Notes under the pieces: model-generated
Told to the model about the DNA's origin: nothing
Seen by the model: only the letters and a program-made list of their open reading frames with translations
The model's database searches: none
Position numbers and translations under genes: made by a program
Assembly: GCA_016714225.1 (NCBI GenBank)
Contig: JADJNS010000005.1
Span: 124,001 to 188,000 of the forward strand
Direction of reading: 5' to 3'
DNA length: 64,000 nt
Source of the DNA: Archangiaceae bacterium
Lineage (GTDB): Bacteria > Myxococcota > Myxococcia > Myxococcales > Myxococcaceae
In this document: piece after piece, positions 39,901 through 53,475 of the stretch
Layout: each line of letters starts with the position of its first letter
How positions within the stretch are numbered: position 1 is the stretch's first letter

Positions 39901-42584
39901 CTGGTCGCGTCCGACGCCAGGTTCACGAACGACGGCGCGAGCGCGTTGGTGAAGGCCGCGCCGGCGGCGAGGCCCAGACCGGCGCCCGAGACGCTCACCG
40001 TGGGCGGCGTCACGTCGAGGGTGATGGTGTCGCTGGCCCCCGAGCCCGAAGAGAAGTTCAGCGCCGCGTCGCGGAACCACACGTACACGGTCTTCAGCCC
40101 GTCGGGCCCGGTCAGGGTGAAGCCGGTGTTGGCCAGCGAGGTCCAGCACGGGTCGTTCGCGCCGGTCGGCCCGGTGTTGGTGAGGTTGGCGCAGTAATGG
40201 GTGACGCCCGACGCCGCGTCCGACGGGCTCAGCACCAGGCTCACGCCCACCTGCTTGGTGTACTGGGGGTCGCCGGCGTTCACCACCACCGTGCCGGTCG
40301 GCCGCTGGGTGTCGATGCCGATGCCGTCGCTCTGCACGCCGCTCTCGTTGCCGGCGACGTCGAGCACCTTGCAGCTCACGGTGTGCATGCCGTCGCCGCC
40401 CACCACCGCGTAGGAATACGGGTTGGCGTAGGCGGCCGGGGCGCCGAACGCCGCGCCGTCGGTGGCGCAGGCGATGCCCGCGAGGCCCGAGCCGCCCTCG
40501 GTGGCCGAGAAGCCCACGCTCACTGCGTTCGATGAGGCCCACGCCGCGCCCAGGTTCAGGGCCAGGCTCGAGAGCACCGGGGGCACGGTGTCGAGGCCGA
40601 TGGCCGGGTGGCTGACCGCCGAGCTCAGGCCCACCCCGTCGACCACGGTGACGTCGAGGGTCTTCTGGCCGTCGCCGCCGGTCAGCGCGACGCTCACCGT
40701 GCCGTTGCCGAACGGCTGGCAGCCGGCGGTGACCGGGCCGGCGTAGCAAATCTGCGCCACCCCCGAGCCCGCGCCGTCGATGGCGCTGACGGTCAGCGAG
40801 ACGACCGGCGACTTCGCCCACGCCGCGCCGGCGTTCAAGGTGGCGCTCGAGATGCTGGGCGGAGTCTTGTCGTAGACGATGGTGTCGGTGGCGGTGGCGA
40901 TGTTGCCGGCGACGTCGACCACCCGCAGGGTCACCGTGCGCACGCCCTCAGCGCTCGGCAGCGTCCACATCGCGGGCGAGCTGCCCAGCCCGATGAACGA
41001 GACCGCGTCGTTCGAGGCCTCTTCGGCCTTGAGCCCCGAGAGCGCGTCGGCCGCCGTCCAGCTCAGCGAGACCGCGGTGGTGCCGGTGGCCGCCTTGCCC
41101 AGCTCGATTTGAAACGCGACGATGTTGGGCGGCGTCAGGTCGACCACGATGTCGTCGAAGAACACCACCGTGGTGTTGTTCGAGTCTCTCACCCGCAGGT
41201 AGGCCGCCCGCAGGCCCTCGCCCGCCGCCAGCGTCCACGCCTTGTTGCTCACCGGCGCGCCGCACTGGCTGAAGGTGGTGCCGTCATTCGAGAAGCACAT
41301 CTCGGTGATGGTGGCGCCGCCGCTCGCCGTGGCCGCGAGGGTCAGGGTCACCGCGGGGTCTTTGGTCGCCGGCAGGCCGCCGCTGATGACGATGGAGCCC
41401 GAGATGGCGCCGGCGGGGACCACGAAGGCCACCCCGCCGCCCGCGAACTGCGACCACGCGCCAGCCTTGCCCGCGGCGTCGAGCGCGCGCACCTGCCACT
41501 TGTACGAGCCCGCCGGCAGCGAGGGCAGCGCCAGCTCGACCTGGCCCTCGGGGCCCAGCGCGCCCGAGTGGGTGGCCACGTCGGCGAACGCCGCCGCGCT
41601 GCTCACCACCTCGGCCTCGAGCTTCACCTGCGCGTTCTCGGGGTCATCGACGCTCGCCCTGAGCCGCGGAGCGACCATCGCCATCGCGCCCGCTGCCACC
41701 GGGTTGCCCGAGGCGTCGACCTGCGCGAGCGCAGACACCGTGGGCGCCTGGTTCGGCGCGGGGCTGACGGTGAGCGTGAACGACTTGCCGTCGGTGGCGT
41801 TCGACGGGTCGGCCGCGGTCACCACCACCACCCGGTTGTCGAGGGTCGCCGCCGGAGGGCTGAAGGTGATGACGCCGCCGCTCAGCACCGCGTACGCGGG
41901 CAGGTTCATCGCCGAGAAGGTGACCGCGTCGCCGTCGGGGTCGGTCGCCATCAGGGTCAGCGGCGACGGGGTGCCCGCGGTGAGGTTCTGGTCTGCAATC
42001 GCCGCCAGCACCGGCGGCCGGTTCACGTTCGCGACCGTCACCTGCAGCACGCCGTTCGCCTGCAGCTGGCCGTCGCTCACCACCACCCCGACCGGGTAGC
42101 TGCCGGCCGCCGAGAAGCCCGGCGCCACCGTCACCGTGCTGCCCGAGAGCGTCACGAAGGCGGGGTTGCCGACCAGCGAGAAGGTGAGCAGGTCATTCTC
42201 CGCGTCGGTCGCGGTCAACGTCACCTGCGCGGTCGCACCTTCGTTCACCTGCAGGGGGCTCAGCGCGCCCAGCACCGGTGCGGTGTTGCCGGCTCCGCCC
42301 GAGCCTCCCGACATGCCACCTGCACCACCCGACATGCCGCCCGCGCCGCCCGACATGCCGCCCGCGCCGCCGGCCATGCCCGCGTCGTCTCCGCCTGCCG
42401 CGCCGCCGGAGCCGCCGCCCGCCCCGCCGGAGCCGCCGCCCGCTCCGCCGCTGCCGCCGGCCGCGCTGCCTCCCGCGCTCGAGCCGCCGCTGCCGGCACC
42501 ACCGTCGGTCACCATCGACGGCTTGCCGCCGCAGGCCAGCAGAAACACCACGGACACGGCGGAGAACATCCGCATGTGAGACAT
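36990..42584 (-). CDS. giant lipoprotein with cadherin/Ig-like, FN3 and YCF48-like repeats
   Basis: 1864 residues from ATG 42584, preceded by GGAG. MRMFSAVSVVFLLAC is a lipoprotein signal. About 30-100 is a Gly/Ser/Ala/Met linker (GGMSGGA repeats). Then come two cadherin-like domains (LQVNEGATAQVTLTATDAEN, ATDPDGDAVTFSAMNLP), about eight to nine Ig-like repeats each closing with LDxTPPT (about 380-1150), an FN3-like domain (PGAPGTATATAGHRSVGLSW), and a C-terminal seven-or-more-fold repeat of YCF48/BNR type (ARSTDDGVTFSTVT, LLRSTNGGASFAEV, IVKTTNGGTTWALD, IYKSTNHGQSFTAR), predicted as beta-propeller. It is probably a surface adhesin or scaffold. Ligand is unknown. Confidence 0.88.
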   Translation of the reverse strand: MSHMRMFSAVSVVFLLACGGKPSMVTDGGAGSGGSSAGGSAAGGSGGAGGGSGGAGGGSGGAAGGDDAGMAGGAGGMSGGAGGMSGGAGGMSGGSGGAGNTAPVLGALSPLQVNEGATAQVTLTATDAENDLLTFSLVGNPAFVTLSGSTVTVAPGFSAAGSYPVGVVVSDGQLQANGVLQVTVANVNRPPVLAAIADQNLTAGTPSPLTLMATDPDGDAVTFSAMNLPAYAVLSGGVITFSPPAATLDNRVVVVTAADPSNATDGKSFTLTVSPAPNQAPTVSALAQVDASGNPVAAGAMAMVAPRLRASVDDPENAQVKLEAEVVSSAAAFADVATHSGALGPEGQVELALPSLPAGSYKWQVRALDAAGKAGAWSQFAGGGVAFVVPAGAISGSIVISGGLPATKDPAVTLTLAATASGGATITEMCFSNDGTTFSQCGAPVSNKAWTLAAGEGLRAAYLRVRDSNNTTVVFFDDIVVDLTPPNIVAFQIELGKAATGTTAVSLSWTAADALSGLKAEEASNDAVSFIGLGSSPAMWTLPSAEGVRTVTLRVVDVAGNIATATDTIVYDKTPPSISSATLNAGAAWAKSPVVSLTVSAIDGAGSGVAQICYAGPVTAGCQPFGNGTVSVALTGGDGQKTLDVTVVDGVGLSSAVSHPAIGLDTVPPVLSSLALNLGAAWASSNAVSVGFSATEGGSGLAGIACATDGAAFGAPAAYANPYSYAVVGGDGMHTVSCKVLDVAGNESGVQSDGIGIDTQRPTGTVVVNAGDPQYTKQVGVSLVLSPSDAASGVTHYCANLTNTGPTGANDPCWTSLANTGFTLTGPDGLKTVYVWFRDAALNFSSGSGASDTITLDVTPPTVSVSGAGLGLAAGAAFTNALAPSFVNLASDATSGLSQVCTGTSSPPASCVAYAASASLAFSAGDGPKTGYLMVIDGAGNPSAVVTDTITLDQTPPTLSNVQVNANAAFTNALDVSVTSTASDTNGVTQLQLSNDGVTFQPAVAYASPKTYTLPAGDGAKSVYLRVLDAAGNPSAAQSDAITLDLTPPTVSISVNAGARYTQTGTVSVALTPSEAGSGAAKVCLKNTANPAAAPAAPPAADPCFLTFATPVMYTLSAQNDRRVYAWLLDGAGNVTVSPATYDIWWDPTAPGAPGTATATAGHRSVGLSWGASGGDASSGVAGYQVGVSTVSGGPYTYGATLPGTSTTLTLSNGATWYFVVRTVDNAGNTSSNTPMVSSTPRWPFNAQQRLPTSNGLNTLAVSPPTGRWFVAGEAGALYVSDDAFGTFTRRDPMTDGAVEAVYADASSNVWVVGAAGHLARSTDDGVTFSTVTNQDSAMPKRSLNAFTYAGLTGAILSVSHWVAVGAGGVLLHAGTTALAPTPVFAPVTNPAGASSLSAVARCNSAGVCAAGATLVAVGNSGVILRSTDNGLTWVTVPAPSGYTSASFKAVAALPGTDTMYIGGAAPAGHGPLLRSTNGGASFAEVVSPNVSDLTDVAGLSGLGSDLWVAGYGGGTQVLRINGASRFDQTFPSTLSPNAIMARSATEIATVAASGEIMLETAAATFVKKSVGIGQSVLGSSTPGNFGGTLWQVGGNGWVAFTSTSGSTWTQQTSATNLSLNAISTVDTNGAASGVFAFAVGTAGTIVKTTNGGTTWALDADSGNVSQVLNGVSCRSTTSCVAVGNAGTVLLWNGSSWTTDQTGGAKDYNAVVSYLAGGIFHVVAVGDAGLLRTQIGATWVTRPDISTDDFYGVAQKSDALGVVIAVGSGGKIYKSTNHGQSFTARTSGTTQMLRAVANLAGTSRWYAAGLGGTALVSDDDGETWAPLVSNTTNSIFSISTGTVASRVWMTGSAGLSLYSFTSGQ

Positions 42585-42664
42585 GAAGGGAAGCTCCTAT
42601 CGGGAGGGTTCGCGGTGAAATGCAGCCCGGCACCCAGATGGATCACGGATAATTCCCGCCCCCC

Positions 42665-43654
42665 ATGGTGCTGCTCCTGCTGCTGGCCGCCGCCGAGCGG
42701 CTGCCCCTCTTCGTCAGCTACCAGGCGCCGCCCGAGTGTCCCGACCAGACCCGCTTCGAGGCCGAGCTCCGGGTGCGCACCTCGAAGGTCGAGCTGGTCT
42801 CGCGCGAAGAGGCGCAGACCACCCTGGCCATCTCCATCACCCGCGTGAAGAAGCAGTTCCGCGGCACCTCGTCGCTGCACGGCGCGCGCGAGTTCAAGGG
42901 CAGCCGCTGCGAGACGGTCGCCGCCGCCCTGAGCCTCGCCACCGCGCTGCTGCTCGACCCCGAGGCCCGCAGCGGCCCGGTCACCCCCGAAGAGCTCGCC
43001 GCGGTGCCGCCGGCGCCTGCTGGGGTGGAGGCGCCCGAGCCGGCGCCCGCACCCGAGCCTGCCCCCGAGCCCGCACCTGCGCCGGCTCCCGCATCGCCTC
43101 CCGCGCCGGCGGTGAGCCGTGCCGCCGAGCCTGCGCCTGCTCCTTCTTCCCCGACCTGGCGCGGCGCGGTGCTGGTGGGCGCCGGCGTCACCACCTGGGT
43201 GAGCAGCGCGGTCGAGCCGGCGCTCGAGCTGCGGCTGGGCCTGCGCCGCGGGCACTTCGCCGCCCAGCTCTCGGGCCTGTTCTCGTTCGGTCGCACCGTC
43301 AGCTCGCCCAACGGCGACGCGCGCTACCGCACCTTCGGCGCCCGGCTCGAGCTGGGGCCGGCCTTCGACCTGGGCCCCATCGAGCTGCTGCCCGCCGCGC
43401 AGGTGGCGGTGCTGTTCGTGCCCATCTTCTCTCCCAGCGCCGAAGAGGCCCGGCTGGCGACGTCGGTGCTGGTCGCGCCCGGCGCCGGTCTTCACGCCGC
43501 GCTGGCGCTGGGCGCCTGGCGCATCAGCCTCGACGGTGGGCTGGGCCTGCACGCGCGCCGCGAGAGCTACCGGGTGACGAACGCCGGCACCGTCTTCACC
43601 GTGCCGCTCGCATTCGGCTTTGGCGGGCTCTCGCTGGGGCGTAGCTTTCCGTGA
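42665..43654 (+). CDS. exported protein with Pro/Ala linker and predicted beta-barrel C-terminus
   Basis: 329 residues. MVLLLLLAAAERLPLFVSY suggests a short signal peptide. The N-terminal part (CPDQTRFEAELRVRTSKVEL, TLAISITRVKKQFRGTSSLH) is a small alpha/beta domain. About 120-165 is a PAPEPAPEP linker. The C-terminal 165 residues alternate hydrophobic and polar (VEPALELRLGLRRGHFAAQL, AFGFGGLSLGRSFP) and end in an aromatic residue near the terminus, as outer-membrane barrels do. I do not recognise a named family. It is divergent from the giant lipoprotein gene and first in a run of four co-directional genes that includes an ECF sigma factor. Confidence 0.68.
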   Translation: MVLLLLLAAAERLPLFVSYQAPPECPDQTRFEAELRVRTSKVELVSREEAQTTLAISITRVKKQFRGTSSLHGAREFKGSRCETVAAALSLATALLLDPEARSGPVTPEELAAVPPAPAGVEAPEPAPAPEPAPEPAPAPAPASPPAPAVSRAAEPAPAPSSPTWRGAVLVGAGVTTWVSSAVEPALELRLGLRRGHFAAQLSGLFSFGRTVSSPNGDARYRTFGARLELGPAFDLGPIELLPAAQVAVLFVPIFSPSAEEARLATSVLVAPGAGLHAALALGAWRISLDGGLGLHARRESYRVTNAGTVFTVPLAFGFGGLSLGRSFP

Positions 43655-43675
43655 TCCATCAGGCCACCTGACCGC

Positions 43676-44182
43676 ATGAGCCCATCAGACCGGGAGCGCC
43701 TGAGCGTGATGTTCGAGGCACACTACGACCTGGTGTGGCGCGTGCTGCGTCGCAGCGGGCTCACCCCCGCCGCGGCCGACGACGGCGCCCAGCAGGTCTT
43801 CATGATTGCCGGGCGCCGGCTGGCCGACATCACCCCCGGCAAAGAACGGGCGTTTCTGTGTGCAGCCGCGCTCAAGGTCGCACCCCGGCTGCGCAGCTCG
43901 CGCGAAGAGCCCGCCGACGCCGCGCCCGAGCCCATCGCCCCCGGCACGCCCGAAGACGCCATCGAGCTCAAGCGCCGCCGGGCGCTGCTCGACGAGGTGC
44001 TGTCGGAGATGGAGCACGACCTGCGCGCCGTGCTGGTGCTCACCGAGATTGAAGGCCTCACCAAGCGCGAGGTGGCCGAGGCCCTCGAGATTCCCGAAGG
44101 CACCGCCGCCTCGCGGCTGCGCCGCGCGCGAGAAGACTTCGACGCCCGGCTCGCCCGGAGGAAGCTGAAGGTGGCCCCGTGA
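43676..44182 (+). CDS. ECF-type RNA polymerase sigma factor
   Basis: 168 residues. Sigma-2 region: MFEAHYDLVWRVLRRSGL through DDGAQQVFMIAGRRL, with the core-binding D-x-x-Q-x-V-F pattern. The sigma-4 helix-turn-helix reads LRAVLVLTEIEGLTKREVAEALEIPEGTAASRLRRAREDF. It probably directs transcription of envelope genes, perhaps its own operon. The next gene overlaps by GTGA and encodes a membrane-anchored protein, the usual position of an anti-sigma factor. Confidence 0.92.
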   Translation: MSPSDRERLSVMFEAHYDLVWRVLRRSGLTPAAADDGAQQVFMIAGRRLADITPGKERAFLCAAALKVAPRLRSSREEPADAAPEPIAPGTPEDAIELKRRRALLDEVLSEMEHDLRAVLVLTEIEGLTKREVAEALEIPEGTAASRLRRAREDFDARLARRKLKVAP

Positions 44183-44811
44183 GCACCCCCGAAGAGCTGT
44201 TCGAAGCCGCCCGCACTGAAGCCCCGTCGGCCGCCGCCAAGGCGAAGGCCGCCGCCGCGCTCCAGGTGGGCGCCGCCACCGCCACCGCCGCGGGCACCGG
44301 CGCGCTCGCCACCGGCGTGAAGGTCGTCGGCGTGGTGCTGCTCGCCGGGGCCGCCTTCGTGGGCGGCATGCAGTTCGAGGCGCTGCGGCGGCCGCCGGTC
44401 GCCCCCATCGTGGTGCAGCTGCCCGCGCCACCGCCCGCTCTGCCGCCAGCGCAGCCGGTGGTCGAGCCTCTGCCGCCGCCCGAGGTCGCTCTACCCCAGG
44501 CGCCGGCGCCGAAGCCGCGCCCCAAGGCCGCGCCCGCCGAAGACGAGCTCACCCGCGAGCTGGCGGCGGTCGACCGCGCCCGCACTCACCTGCGCGACCA
44601 CGACGCGGCCGCCGCCCTGGTCGAGCTCGACGCGTACGAGCGCGCCTTTCCCCACCCAGCGCTGGGCACCGAGGCGCGCCTGCTGCGCATCGACGCGCTG
44701 CTCAAGGCCGGCCGGCGCCCCGAGGCCGAGCGGCTGGGCCAGGCGATGCTCGGCAGCGACGCGCCCGCGCCGGTGAAGCAGCGGGTGCAGAGGTTGCTCG
44801 ATGCGCAGTGA
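44179..44811 (+). CDS. single-pass membrane protein, candidate anti-sigma partner
   Basis: 210 residues from a GTG overlapping the sigma stop. An Ala-rich N-terminus of about 45 residues is followed by one transmembrane helix (about 48-68, GVKVVGVVLLAGAAFVGGMQ), a Pro-rich linker and a helical C-terminal domain (ELAAVDRARTHLRDHDAAAA, YERAFPHPALGTEARLLRID) of TPR-like type. No zinc-binding anti-sigma motif is visible, so the anti-sigma role is inferred from position and topology only. Its stop overlaps the next gene's start by 11 bp. Confidence 0.7.
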   Translation: MSTPEELFEAARTEAPSAAAKAKAAAALQVGAATATAAGTGALATGVKVVGVVLLAGAAFVGGMQFEALRRPPVAPIVVQLPAPPPALPPAQPVVEPLPPPEVALPQAPAPKPRPKAAPAEDELTRELAAVDRARTHLRDHDAAAALVELDAYERAFPHPALGTEARLLRIDALLKAGRRPEAERLGQAMLGSDAPAPVKQRVQRLLDAQ

Positions 44812-45910
44812 GCTGGTGGCCGCGCTGCTGCTGTGCGGGTGCAGCACCGAGCTGGAGATCGGCATCGAGCACCGCGTGGTGGTCACCGCCGCGGTGGTCG
44901 ACCCGGGCAGCGGCGAGCTGCTCGAGGCCGGTCACCAGCTGGGCGACCTCTGGTACGGCCGCGCCCGCGCCGACGGCACGCTGGTGCGCTCGCAGCGCCT
45001 CGACGTCGCGGGCGGCGACGACGCCCTGAGCGCCGCGGTGGCGCTGCCCTCGGGAGGCTGGGCGGTGGCCGGCTGGGCCACCACCGCCGCCGGCGCCCGC
45101 CAGGCCTGGGTGCGCGCGCTCGACGCCGAAGACCGCGAGGTGTGGACCACGGCGCTCGACGCGCCGGCGGGTCGCGAGTGGTCGGCGCTCACCCTCGCCG
45201 CCGACCCCGAGCAGGGCCTGCTGGTCGGCGGCCTCGAGCTGGGCGGCGCCGCCGAAGAGGGGTGGCTGGCCCGCCTGGGCGCAGACGGCGCGCTGCGCTG
45301 GCGGCGCTCGTTCGCCACCGACTTCGCGGCGATGGCGTCGGGCTTTCGCCCCCACTCCATCGGCACGCTGGGCCAGTCGTACCGGCGGGTGTTCCCCGCG
45401 GGCCGCCGCACCCGCCAGGGCCTCACCTTTCCCGGCGTGCTCGACCTGACCCTCGACGGAGACCTCTTCAACTCGGGCTCGCTGGGCACCGGCGACGGCA
45501 CCGCGGTGGCCACCTTCGTCGACCCGCAGAGCACCGACCTCACCTTCTGCCTGCAGCGCGAGGGCGACGTGGTGGTGCGCAGCTTCAGCCGGCTCTTCGA
45601 CGCACCGCTGCACGAGCAGGTGCTGAGCCCGCCCGCGGGTGCGTCGGCACAAGCCGGCGGCTGCGCGCTCACCTCCGACGGCGGCGTGCTGCTGGCCTAC
45701 ACCGTCATCTCTTCCGACGGCCGGCGGGTGCCCCACGCCGCGGTGCTCGAGGCCGGCGCCCGCTCGCTGCGCTTCGACCGCGCGCTCGAGGTCACCGTGC
45801 CCACCACCGCGCTCGGCGTGGCCGCCGACTCGAGCGGCGGCGGCTGGCTGGTGGGCTGGGCCGACGCGCCGCCGTCACGCCGGTGGGCGGCGAAGATTGC
45901 GCCGCCCTGA
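44801..45910 (+). CDS. lipoprotein with beta-propeller-like repeats
   Basis: 369 residues. MRSELVAALLLCGC gives a lipobox at about Cys14. The rest consists of repeated strands of the type LPSGGWAVAGWATTAAGARQ, DPEQGLLVGGLELGG and DSSGGGWLVGWADAP, each followed by an Asp/Ala-rich strand (VRALDAEDREVW, LARLGADGALRW), which resembles a six- to seven-blade propeller as in bacterial delta-60 or PQQ-like proteins. Function is unknown. It is last in the operon with the sigma factor, so it may be a surface component made under its control. Confidence 0.7.
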   Translation: MRSELVAALLLCGCSTELEIGIEHRVVVTAAVVDPGSGELLEAGHQLGDLWYGRARADGTLVRSQRLDVAGGDDALSAAVALPSGGWAVAGWATTAAGARQAWVRALDAEDREVWTTALDAPAGREWSALTLAADPEQGLLVGGLELGGAAEEGWLARLGADGALRWRRSFATDFAAMASGFRPHSIGTLGQSYRRVFPAGRRTRQGLTFPGVLDLTLDGDLFNSGSLGTGDGTAVATFVDPQSTDLTFCLQREGDVVVRSFSRLFDAPLHEQVLSPPAGASAQAGGCALTSDGGVLLAYTVISSDGRRVPHAAVLEAGARSLRFDRALEVTVPTTALGVAADSSGGGWLVGWADAPPSRRWAAKIAPP

Positions 45911-46071
45911 GAGGCGACAGCCTTTGCCCTCCCGTCGCCGGAAGCGCCGAGCCGCGGGTACGTCGCGTGCCGACGCACCCTTTCTCCTGAATGGCCTCCG
46001 ACGCCGCGCGTCTGGGGGGTCGAATTCGCCCGCAAGGGTGACAATTTCCCCTCTTTCACTATGGAGACGCG

Positions 46072-47292
46072 ATGGGCTACACGATGGCGGTCTTCGGGCT
46101 GGAGCGCGAGACCGACGAGGCGACGCTCCTCGGCGCGTTGGCTGCGGTGGCGAAGGGTCTCGAAGAAGCACACGCGCTCCCTGGCAAGCTCGCCGCGGTG
46201 GTGACCCGGCCCGACCCCGCGCGGCCGCTGCGCTGGCTCGCGTTTTTCAGCCGAACCAGCGACCCCACCGAGCTGAGCCAGGGTTCGGTGCTCAAGAGGC
46301 TGAGTGCGGTGATCTCGCCCGTCATCCTCGCGGTGCACGACGACCGCAGCGGCCTCTACTCCTTCGTGCGGACCGAGCGGGGCTCCATCGTGACCGCGCT
46401 GCAAAGCGACGGGCCGTTTCTTCAGATCATTCGTGGTGAAATCACGGTGGACTACCCGCAGAAGGGGTACAGCCGTGACGAGCTCGAGCTCTTGAACGCG
46501 AAGTCGGACGATGAGCTCAGCGACGCGGAGCTCAAAGCCGTCGCCGAGTACCAGAATGCGCTGAAGCTCGGGCTCAGCCAGTACTACCCGGCAGAAGACT
46601 GGGGGCAGCACCTGAAGGTGCTCTACGACGGAGTCGAGGGCTGGTGGCTCACCGGCGAGAAGGGCGCGCTGGCGACCCCGAAGCCGATCGGCAAAGACGT
46701 GGCGAGCGTCACCCGCGAGATGAAGCTGGCCCTGTTCCCCGAGCAGATCGAGAAGTGGTACATCGACGCCCTGTCGCCCGAAGCCGACGCGGACGACGCG
46801 GACGAGCTGGAGGACCCCGAAGTCACCCTCGCCGACCTCGACGAGGCCATCGCCACTGCGAAAGACCCGCTCCCGCTGCGGCTCGAGAGGCTGACGCTCC
46901 TCTCCGACGCACTCGAGCGCTACGAAGACGCCCTGGCCGAGGCCGCCGCGCTCCGCGCCGCGGGAGTCTCGACGGAAGACCTCTTCGAGGCCGAAGCCAA
47001 TGCCTTCAGCCGTCTCGGTCGCCAGCGTGAGGCGCGCGATGCGATCGCGCACGCGCTCGAGTTGGACCGTGAGAACGCCACGCACTGGTACAACCACGCC
47101 TGCTACACCGCGCTGCTCGCCGCTCAGACCCGCCCAGCCGGCAACCCGAGCGCGCTGGAGCAGGAAGCGCTGGCGTCGCTCGCGCGCGCCATCGAGCTCG
47201 ACCCGGTCAACCGCGAGGACGCGGCGAACGACGGAGACTTCGACTCGCTGCGCGCGTCGCCCCGTTTCCTCGCGCTCGTGAAGCAGGCGTAG
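46072..47292 (+). CDS. hypothetical protein with C-terminal TPR region
   Basis: 406 residues, with GGAG 8 nt before the ATG at 46072. The N-terminal 230 residues (MGYTMAVFGLERETDEATLL, VILAVHDDRSGLYSFVRTE) are an unrecognised globular domain without a signal or membrane segment. An acidic stretch (ADADDADELEDPEV) leads to TPR-like helices: ERYEDALAEAAALRAAGVST, AFSRLGRQREARDAIAHALE and ASLARAIELDPVNRED, ending NDGDFDSLRASPRFLALV, a signature often seen at the end of bacterial TPR proteins. It is cytoplasmic and probably a protein-interaction module. It stands alone with 161 bp upstream and no clear operon link. Confidence 0.75.
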   Translation: MGYTMAVFGLERETDEATLLGALAAVAKGLEEAHALPGKLAAVVTRPDPARPLRWLAFFSRTSDPTELSQGSVLKRLSAVISPVILAVHDDRSGLYSFVRTERGSIVTALQSDGPFLQIIRGEITVDYPQKGYSRDELELLNAKSDDELSDAELKAVAEYQNALKLGLSQYYPAEDWGQHLKVLYDGVEGWWLTGEKGALATPKPIGKDVASVTREMKLALFPEQIEKWYIDALSPEADADDADELEDPEVTLADLDEAIATAKDPLPLRLERLTLLSDALERYEDALAEAAALRAAGVSTEDLFEAEANAFSRLGRQREARDAIAHALELDRENATHWYNHACYTALLAAQTRPAGNPSALEQEALASLARAIELDPVNREDAANDGDFDSLRASPRFLALVKQA

Positions 47293-47468
47293 CCGCGCCA
47301 GGGTCTGCTGCGCCGTCGCAGATACAGCGAATAAGTCTGAATCGCCGAGTCGCGGAAGGCACCGCGCCGTGACACCCCGCAGCGCGGTTGTCACCGTTCG
47401 GTACCGAAACGGGCATGTCCGCATCCGGAAACATGTGGCCCCCCGGTTGCACCCCGCGGAGCCACTCC

Positions 47469-53469
<6,001 letters not shown>

Positions 53470-53475
53470 ACGACC

